From NCBI RefSeq assembly GCF_030272615.1, contig NC_081408.1, positions 401,479,889 to 401,543,888 of the forward strand: DNA of 64,000 nt, in the 5' to 3' direction. Every line of letters begins with the position of its first letter. Position 1 is the first letter of the stretch. This document shows positions 56,254-64,000 of this stretch, in pieces. The stretch is from Cryptomeria japonica (Eukaryota > Streptophyta > Pinopsida > Cupressales > Cupressaceae). Below the pieces are notes generated by a model. The model did no database searches. It was not told the DNA's origin and was given only the letters and a program-made list of their open reading frames with translations. The translations under genes were made by a program, and so were the position numbers.

Positions 56254-56841
56254 TTGTTTATGATTTCTAACACTAACAATTTGGTTTTTCTTCTTGTTTG
56301 TGTTTTGTTATCATTGACTAACCTTCCCTTTTTACAGAGCATCAGTTTGATTTTTGATAGTAATTCTTTTTTGCCCATTCCAAGGTCTCCTTTTTCTCTT
56401 TCCGTTTTTGAAGAGAAGATTCATCTTATTGCTTCAAATATTTTATTTTCAGTTTCTTCTGATCTATTTGATGAGATTGTTGCAAAGGAATTTCCCAAAT
56501 TTTATTTTTCTTCTACATCTGCCTCTTCGGGGCCTATCCATGATGGTTGTCATGTTTCCTCTTCTCAGCCAAATTCAGTTGAAGGTGTCGATGCAAATCT
56601 TATTGATAGTCCTTCAACTGTTTCTAATTTATATGGATTTGATTTCTCTCAGAAGTTAGTTTTGGAGTAATCTCCTTATGTTTCCCCCCCTATTGTTAAA
56701 ACTCCTAAGAAGCGGGGTCGGAAACCAAAATTGGCTAAAATCGAGGAGGAGATTGTGGCTGGTATTCAATCCACTATTGTAGAGAAATTTTCTTCCCAAG
56801 TCAAAAAAAGGAGGGCATGTTGCTCTCCTTGTGATAAATGA
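56254..56841 (+). pseudogene. LINE ORF1, C-terminal part
   Basis: The frame continues from about 56254 to TGA 56839-56841 with one stop (TAA 56668-56670). It contains a Ser/Phe-rich segment and the AT-hook-like TPKKRGRKPKLAKIEEEI near its end. No DUF4283 core remains, so the 5' part is missing. Its stop overlaps the ORF2 ATG (ATGA at 56838-56841), suggesting coupled termination and reinitiation. Confidence 0.6.
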
Positions 56842-59800
56842 GGATTTTATCTTGGAATGTCAATGGCTTAAATGCCCCTAAAAAAAGGGGAAGGATCAAG
56901 AAATTTCTTGATTCTTCAAAAGTGGATATCATCTTATTGCAAGAGTCTAAACTTTCTCAGGATTCTTTTGATAACATAATTTCCAAATGGTCCCTTTGGA
57001 AAGCTATTCATGTTCCTTCTTTGGGTGCTTTTGGTGGTCTTATAACTTTATGGAATCCTAAATTAGTCAAAGTTGAGATGTTATCTTTTGCTTCTCATTG
57101 GCAGTTGTTAAAGGTTGACTGGTTTGAAGTCTCTTTTGTTCTATTTAATAGTTATGGTTTGACTTCTCCTTTAGATAAAACCGACTTATGGGATTCCTTA
57201 TCTTAATTGTTTTTATGATATGATGATTTTTTTATTGTGCTTGGGGGTGATTTTAATGCTCTCCTTTCCCCAGATGAAAAGAGAGGGGGTAATCCTACAG
57301 CTCAAAAGGTTATTGATAACTTTTCTTCCTTTGTACAAGACAGTGCGTTATTTGATATTTTCCCTTCTAATGGTTCTTTCACTTGGACTAATAGGAGATC
57401 TAAATTTCAGATTGCCTCTCGCCTTGACAGATTTCTAATTTCTCTAAACCTACATTTGAGGAACTTTTCCTTTTCTTTTGAGATTCTTACCTCCTCAAAT
57501 TCTAACCATTTCCCAATTTTTCTCAATTTTGATAAATTGGATCATGTTTCCTCTGTTAGACCTTCTTTTAAGTTTGAGAGAATGTGGTTCACTCATCCTC
57601 ATTTTATTTATTTATTAAAGCAATGGTGGATAAGTGCTCCATTTTGCAAAGGTACTAGTATGTTTCAATTTTATTCCAAACTAAAATTTGTGAAATCTCA
57701 AATTATGCCTTGGAATAAATTGGACTTTAAGAATATTTTTCATGAAAAAGAGGCAGTTGCCAATGATTTGAAGGTTGTTAATGAGGAGATTATTAGACAT
57801 GGCATTAATTCCTCCACTAATGATGCTCAAAAGAAATTGCAAGCTTACTGGGAGATCCTTTGCTCCCAGGTTGAAATCTATTGGCCCCAAAAGTCTCATG
57901 AGGTTTGGCTTAAAGAAGGTGACAGGAATACTGCCTTCTTTCAAGCTGCAACCAAGCTTAAACAAGCTGCTTCTACAATTGTTAGTATTAAGGATTTTAA
58001 GTCTAGTTATGTCCTTAATTCATATCAGCAGATTAGAGAGGAGGGGGTGTCTTTTTTTAAAGAATTGTTATCTCCTTCTTTTTCTTCTTCCTCTATGGAT
58101 CATCATGTGGAATTTCTTTTCGATTCTATCCCCTCCCTTGTTTCTCATGAGGATAATGACTTTCTTATGAGGCCTTTTTCTTTAGGTGAGCTTCATTCTA
58201 TTGTTTTTTCCATGGCCCCTGACAAAGCTCGGGGTCCTGATGGGTTTACTATCTTGTTCTTTCAGAAATGTTGGGATTTTATTGGTTTTGACTTATTGAT
58301 GGCTTTGGAAAATTCTAGGAGGGGCGGGTATATCCTTAAAAAATTTAACATCACTTATATTGCCCTTATCCCAAAATCTAAGAATCCCCAAACTTTTGTT
58401 GAATTTAGACCCATTTCTTTGTGCAACTCTATTTACAAAATCTTCACCAAGGCTATTTATTTAAGACTTAAAATTCTCCTTCCTCGTATCATCTCTCCTC
58501 AACAAGGAGGTTTTGTTCCAGGTCGGGAAACTCATGAGGGAGCAATTGTTTCTCACGAAACTTTACATTCTATAAATTCATCCATTATCCCAGCTTTTGT
58601 AGTCAAACTTGATATGATGAAGGCTTATGATAAAGTTTGCTGGGCTTTTTTGCTCAAAGTTTGGAGAAAATTTGGTTTCTCTAAAAGTTGGTGTAAATGG
58701 ATCAGGAGTTGTATTTCTACTGCTTCATTTTCTGTCGTCATTAATGGAGCTCCCTCTGGATACTTTTCTTCAACCCAGGGTGTTAGACAAGGAGATCCTT
58801 TATCTTCTTTCTTATTTATCATTATGGCAGAAGCTTTTAGTCGATTGGTTATTAAGCAAAGGGATCTAGGCTTTTGGCAAGGGGTGTTAATTCCTAATTC
58901 TGATATTTCAGTCCCTCATAACCTTTTTGCTGATGATACACTTTTATTTGGGTCTTCTTCTATTCAAGAGGCTACTCATATTAAATTTATTCTGGATACT
59001 TATACTGCTAGATCTAGCCAACAGATTAGCCCCCATAAATCTAGGATCTTCATTTTTAATACTCCTTAGTTGGTGGCTGATAGACTTGTGAATATCATAG
59101 GTTTCCCAGTAGACACTCTTCCCTCTACCTATTTGGAGATTCCTTTCTTTATGGGATCTACTAAGTCTTCTTTTTGGAATTCGATTATTGAGAGGCTTAA
59201 ATCTTGTATTTCTACTTGGAAGGCTAGGTGGTTGTCTCTTTCAGGTAGGATACTTCTCATTAAAATGGTCCAATCTGCCATTCCTAATTACTATATCTCA
59301 GTTCTTCAAGCTCCCAGATCAGTCATCTCCCAAATTGAAAATATTATTCGATCTTTTCTTTGGAAAAATAACATGACAGAAGATAAAAAGATTCCACTGA
59401 TTTCTTTGACCAATATGTCTCTTTCCAATCAAGTTGGTGGTGTTGGGATTCAGGACTTATCTAAAAGAAATAGGGCTTTTGGGGGCAAACTAGTTTGGTC
59501 TATGTATACTAAGCCCCAATCTTTGTGGTGCCAAGTTATGCAGGCTAAGTATTTGGATTCCTAGAATCCTGCTAGGATCTTCATAATTTCTAATCCTCCA
59601 CAGGGGTCTGCTATTTGGAACGTTATGATCTCATGTAGGGAAGTGGTCTCTAATTTTCTCTCCTGGTAGGTCCATTCGAGGGAGGATACTCTTTTTTGGA
59701 AAGACACCTAGAATGGCTTTCCCCCTCTTTCGCAACATGATTCTCTTGCTTCTGTTTCAGTTGTTCTTTCTCAATCATGGGGAGTTAGATTGGTTGATTA

Positions 59801-61115
59801 TGTAGATAGTGTTGATCTATTTTCTCACAAAGTCTCATGGAAGGATCCCTCTACTCTTCCATTGTCCTTGTAGGAAATTCAAAATTTTAAATCTATTTTG
59901 CAAGACCGAGTGGCTTTCCTTTCTAACATCAAAGATCAACGTATTTGGTGCCCTTCCAAATCGAGAAACTACTCTATTAAAGAACGATATTTTGTTGTTC
60001 AACAAATGGCCAATCAAAATGCTCCTCATTGTGCCTTTTTGTTCTGTTGGAATAATTCAGTATTACCTAAAGCTGGTGTTTTTTCATGGCTCGTGCTGCA
60101 AAATAGAATTTTGACTAGTGATCGTTTAGTCAATTTTAATATTGCAGCCTCATTTTCTTGTGTCTTATGTGGTAAATCTCTTGAAGATGTCAATCACCTT
60201 TTTCTTCATTGTGAGTTTGCAAGTAGTTGTTGGCATTTTGTCCTCCAAAAGTTATCTCTTTCATTCCCTTTGCCTTTATCTTTATGGGACATGTTTCAAA
60301 CTTGGCCAGTTTTGTATTCATCTTCTCTATTTGCTTGTTTGTGGTTTATAATTCCCTCTTCAGTCACACGGGCCATTTGGTGGGAAAGAAACAAGCGCAT
60401 TTTTAGATGTGACTCATTGGATTTATCTGTTGTTCTTGGGATTTTGGAAAGAAGTATTATTGAGCAAGTTAATGCTCATGTTCAGAAATATTTTAATATG
60501 AATTCAGAGTTCTCTTCCTGGGACAATTTTATGATTTCTTCTTGGAAAAGTATCATTATTTCTGTATCACTCACCTTTCCAATGATTCAGAAAACACCTG
60601 TAGACAAAAATTCTATAAAATGGCATCCTCCTAATGCCCCTTTTTGTAAATTGAATTTTGATGGATCCTCCCATGGAAATCTTGGTGATTTAGGAATAGG
60701 GATAGTTTTTCGTGATCATTTGGGTTCTTTATTAGCATTAAAAGATATGCCAATTTATTCTGGCACAAATAATATGGCTGAGGCTTGTGCTCTTTTAGAA
60801 GGTCTTGTTATGGCTAAGGATTTGAATTTCAAATACCTTCATATTGAAGGTGACTCGGTTATTGTCATTAATGCTCGCAAGGCAAGAAAAGATGATAATT
60901 GGCATTTCCGATATATTCTTAAACAAATATGGACTCTTCTTGATACGTTTGAGCACCTCATCATCTCACATGTTTATCGTGAAGGTAATTCATTGGCTAA
61001 TTTCCTCGCTAATATGGGTTGTGACAAAACTGTTATTGATTCCTCTCGATTGCGGTGTGATTTGATGAGCTTCCCAAACCTATTAAGTATAGCCTGTAGA
61101 GAGTCGAGTATTTAA
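56838..61115 (+). pseudogene. LINE ORF2: endonuclease, reverse transcriptase, zinc-binding segment and RNase H
   Basis: Endonuclease (codons 1-230): MRILSWNVNGLNAPKKRGRI, IILLQESKL, GGDFNALLSPDEKRGG and SRLDRFLIS with catalytic Asn, Glu, Asp and Arg-Leu-Asp. RT (about 450-740): APDKARGPDGFTILFFQ, IALIPKSKNP, FRPISLCNSIYKI, LPRIISPQQGGFVPGR, KLDMMKAYDKVCW, GVRQGDPLS and the box FADDTLLFG. The piece near 60080-60240 (WLVLQNRILTSDRL, CVLCGKSLEDVNHLFLHC) is the zf-RVT segment. The C-terminal RNase H (60645-61030) shows LNFDGSSHGN, NMAEACALLEGL, IEGDSVIV and HVYREGNSLANFLANM. All are in one frame; stops at 57204, 57216, 59067, 59562, 59667, 59709 and 59871 mostly replace Trp or Gln. The enzyme nicks target DNA and copies its own RNA in place. 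Confidence 0.92.
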
Positions 61116-61656
61116 TATTTCTTATTAAATGATTTCTCATTTATACGAGTTGGTGTTTCTTGTAAATTCTCTACGTTTTGTAGTATATATATATATTGGT
61201 TGTAGGTGTTTTTTGGTGCAGGGGCATGTCAATTTTGGTTGCAGGAGTTCTTTGTTGCAAGGCCTTCAAGATATCCCATGAAGATGGATTTGTCCTTTGA
61301 TGTTGGTTTAGTCCTCTTGCTTTTTGGAAGCCTATGTTATTTCTTTTTCATGTCCTTATTTTGTAAATAAGCTTGCATGCTCCTATTCTGTAAAATGAGC
61401 TTGCATGATCCTATTTGTAAATGAGCCTGCATGCTCCTTTTCTAATCTTTATTTTGTAACTAGCTTCGGCTAGAGGATTGCTCACTACTTCTCTTCTATA
61501 GTCATGTTGATGAGCAATGACCGAAGTTTTTCTTGCTGGTTTTTTTTCTCTAGGAGCTCAGTTTGAACCAGTTTTTAAATATATTGTAAAAATTATATAT
61601 TATTAATAAAATATATCAAGTGCCATTGCCACCTTGCAAAAAAAACAAAAAAAAAA
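61116..61656 (+). other. LINE 3' UTR and A-rich tail
   Basis: It contains a duplicated-type motif AGCTTGCATGCTCC, AGCTTGCATGATCC and AGCCTGCATGCTCC (about 61370-61440) and ends ATTAATAAAATATATC... followed by an A-rich stretch with one C, as usual for plant L1 tails. Confidence 0.65.
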
Positions 61657-62376
61657 CTAATTTTATCTCTAGTGCACGGAATCAACTAATTTTATCTCCA
61701 ATACTTATAATCTCAATGCATTCAATCAAGCTTTAATTGGAATTTATCTCAAGATTAACTCAATCTAATCTTCTATGAAACTGAATCAAAGCATCCAATT
61801 ATTTCAATTCACCTAGATTGTACTTTTTCTTGAGGAATCTCAACCGCTCATCATTAATCGATCTTGATCGTTGGTCTCTCTTTGGATTCTCTATAAATTC
61901 AACCTTTCATCTCTCATTCAAGACACCTTCAAGATTTATTGTTATTTTGTAGTTTTTTCTCTAGAGTCATTGAGAATATTGTGTTTTGAGATTATTGCAT
62001 CTTAGCTTTTTGCATATTTAGTTTATTCATTCATCTAGCTTAATATTCATTCATCTAGATTAATATTCATTCATATCTAGCTTAATCTTGCATATCTAAC
62101 TTAATATTGCATCCATATAGCTTAATCTTGCATGCATTTAGCTCAATTTTATGCTCATGTAGATTAAATCCTTCATCTTGGTGTAGTCTAGCCACTGGTA
62201 TTGCTTAGACAAATCTAAGAGCAAGTATATACTCGCATCTTTTAGAAGGCAATAGGTTTATTTGTTATGGTTTTTATATTCATGATTATATATGTCTAAC
62301 CATGCATGCAATGATTTATTGAAGTGTTTGTGTCTTACAACTTACAAATTATCACTTTTTCGCACACACATTTATG
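61657..62376 (+). repeat. 3' part of TGTAATACCC-type gypsy LTR (R-U5 side)
   Basis: It matches the reverse complement of 34810-35400 in element L: CTATAAATTCAACCTTTCATC (TATA at 61892-61899), the ATTGCATCTTAGCTTTTTGC region and CTCGCATCTTTTAGAAGGCA. About 62028-62170 has five or more copies of a roughly 20-bp unit around CATCTAGCTTAATATTCATT, absent or reduced in element L. It ends CACACACATTTA before the PBS. Confidence 0.75.
61892..61899 (+). promoter_or_regulatory. TATA box of gypsy LTR
   Basis: TATAAATT in GGATTCTCTATAAATTC; the same motif is kept in both LTRs of element L. Confidence 0.55.
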
Positions 62377-62394
62377 GCGCCCACCGTGGGGCTT
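62377..62394 (+). other. Primer binding site of plus-strand gypsy element
   Basis: TGGCGCCCACCGTGGGGC, a very typical plant gypsy PBS. It marks the end of a 5' LTR that starts at 54399 and shows that the internal region of a plus-strand element begins here and continues past 64000. Confidence 0.88.
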
Positions 62395-64000
62395 GAAGAT
62401 TACAATTTTCAGCCTTGCAGATCAGCTCTTTTTATTTTCCAAATTTCGTCTATACGATTCCTGCTAAAACTCATACAAGTTTTTGTTAGGCATAGTACGA
62501 TAATTTGTAACATATCGTATGGCTTTGTGAGAAACCTCGTACGACTATATGTTTTCTCGTATGGCTCTGTAAGTAATGTCGTATGGTCTGTGGGGAATAA
62601 TCATACGCCTCAATGATAATACTTGTATGATTTTCTTATTTATCGTATTGAAAGGCAGAGTGATTTCTAGGGTTTTTCTCATTGAATTTTGATGGTACTA
62701 ATGCTAACCCTGGCTTGTTTTATGTCTGCTTGACAAAAAAAAAATTCACATCCTAACCAGTTTTTGCAAAACGTTTGGCGAAGAACACGCTTGTCGCTCA
62801 AAAACAATATGACTACTAATTAGTTGTTTTTGCAGGTTGCCTAAGGAGATTCAATTAAACATTGTGTATTGTTTAATTCATTTCTAGGCACTTAAATTTC
62901 AATATGGTAAATGAAAAAATAGGTCTTTCGTGTTTGAGAAAAGTCTAAAAGGTAGGAGAGTATGCTCTTGTCTGCACCGACAATTAGAAATCTAGACCCT
63001 TGCAGCTTTCCTAGTTTGAGATTTGTGTTCCTTTAGAGGGCCTGTCACAGTGGGAAAAGTAATCACCCTATAAGAATGACCCAAGTGAGTACAGCTAGAC
63101 CTAAGAATTCCAACTCACTATAATAAATAGGCCTTTCGGAATTAAAGTCTCGGAGGACGGGATTATTTGAGTTTTCTCTTTGAGATCTCTCATATTGGGC
63201 ATTTTGTAGGGCCTCATGGTCTCAATCATGCTTGTGTGTGTTTTGGTACCTTGTCGGGCTATAGGCCTCAATCACGCTTGCACAACTTCAAGGGGTGATT
63301 TCGAATGGAAGTCCTTATTAAGAACTTTAAGATAGAAGCTACCTGATTCACCTCTGAAAGGGGGATAATCTTTGTGTAAGAGAGATAGTAACTCTCCCAA
63401 GATACTTTCCATATTGTGCCCCCATTAGCATTTGGAGTCGGCTAATACAATGTTGAGAATCCATTGCGTGAGACTCAGCAGCCATCTTCTGGTTATCTAT
63501 TGGGTGTGTACCTGAGTCTGCAAGCAAAGGTTTTCTCTCTCAGTCAACTTCCTTAGAATTAGCATGTTGTGCTTGAAGTCACTTTACATCCATTGTGTTT
63601 GTTGTGTCTTTGTCCTAGAAATAGAAAGTGAAACTCTAAAACTAGAAAACAAAATATTAAAAACATCAAAAAAACTCAATGGTCAAAACTTTGTCCATGT
63701 CAGAAACTCGTCCCTGTCCAGTCCTGTGTTGTACAAGTCTTTTGTTTTGTCATACAACCCTCTGAGAATTGTTGTACTACCATACACATACTTTCATACG
63801 AGTCAAGTTCATCATTGCCATTTTTTTGTCTGACAAAGTCTAAACTATTGTAAGAGTCACTATTACCACTATCATTTTGTCGTCTAAGCAAGTCTAAACT
63901 GTCATGCGAGTTTAAACAGCAACTTGTACAATAAATTGTCTTTGTCATTTGGAGGTCAGTAAATTATCATTTGGAACGTAATATTTTGTCGTACGAATCT
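62395..64000 (+). other. Leader of plus-strand gypsy element, no clear gag yet
   Basis: 1.6 kb without recognised protein motif. An ATG overlaps the PBS and opens an 80-codon frame (62374-62616, starting MAPTVGLEDY), probably by chance or as an upstream frame. Two blocks of short CGTAY-type repeats lie at 62450-62650 and 63730-64000. Possible gag lies outside the window. Confidence 0.5.
62450..62650. repeat. About 21-bp-period repeat with CGTAYG core
   Basis: Cores (TACGA, CATACA, GTACGA, CGTATGG, CGTACGA, CGTATGG, CGTATGG, CATACG, GTATGA, CGTATTG) lie at about 62453, 62472, 62495, 62516, 62538, 62558, 62580, 62602, 62626 and 62644, spaced 18-24 bp. A second block with similar spacing (CATACA, GTAC, CATACGAG, CATGCGAG, CGTACGA) lies at about 63730-64000. 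Confidence 0.65.

Larger units (their letters stand above)
56254..61656 (+). mobile_element. Nearly full-length L1-type LINE with RNase H
   Basis: It comprises the C-terminal part of ORF1 (56254-56841), ORF2 (56838-61115), a 3' UTR of about 520 bp and an A-rich tail (61638-61656). It is inserted within gypsy LTR sequence. The 5' end is not exactly defined and no TSD was found. ORF2 has seven stop codons but no frameshift across 1425 codons, so the copy is inactive yet not very old. Confidence 0.85.

Overview
The window looks like intergenic DNA from a large, repeat-rich plant nuclear genome. The sequence is AT-rich, no intact host gene or RNA gene is recognisable, and most of it is nested LTR retrotransposons (Ty3/gypsy and Ty1/copia) plus plant L1-type LINEs. 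The very long elements and deep nesting suggest a gymnosperm such as a conifer, but that is an inference; no species-specific sequence was identified.

Layout. (1) Positions 1-24275 are mainly one giant Ty3/gypsy element on the minus strand, called element G here. Its 5' LTR is 24275-15733, its PBS 15729-15712, its gag-PR-RNaseH-RT-RNaseH-INT internal region 15711-3169, and its 3' LTR starts at 3168 and runs off the window. The LTRs are about 5.7 kb and carry, upstream of the TATA box (so in U3), a conserved open reading frame of about 975 codons plus an array of 105-150 bp modules. A third, oppositely oriented copy of the LTR (8704-14491) sits as a solo LTR inside G's gag gene. A deleted copia element (20262-23095, TSD GGGAC) sits inside the 5' LTR. 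(2) 24861-32643 is a complete 7.8-kb non-autonomous gypsy element (element N, minus strand, TSD GGTAT) with gag, a retropepsin-like domain and a proline-rich tail but no reverse transcriptase. (3) 34625-39878 is a pair of 1.3-kb LTRs around non-coding DNA (element L), with a solo LTR nested in it. (4) 39879-54398 is a mosaic of old LINE pieces (ORF2 fragment 42726-40679, ORF1-like remnant 52300-50459), several LTRs of one TGTTGG-CCAACA family (family T), a 1.64-kb retroposon with a perfect 17-bp target-site duplication (45038-46680), and a family-T element with a coiled-coil gag (52483-54398). (5) 54399-64000 is a plus-strand gypsy LTR and its leader, ending in a clear PBS (62377-62394). The LTR is split by other LTR-like DNA and by a nearly full-length L1 LINE (about 56254-61656), whose ORF2 carries endonuclease, reverse transcriptase, a zinc-knuckle-like segment and a C-terminal RNase H.

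All coding regions are decayed. Most premature stops look like C-to-T or G-to-A changes (CAG/CAA to TAG/TAA, TGG to TAG/TGA), as expected for long-methylated silent DNA. The strongest candidate for something undescribed is the large protein-coding frame kept in the U3 of the giant LTR, formally comparable in position to accessory genes in the U3 of some retroviruses. It is present at the same place in all three LTR copies.
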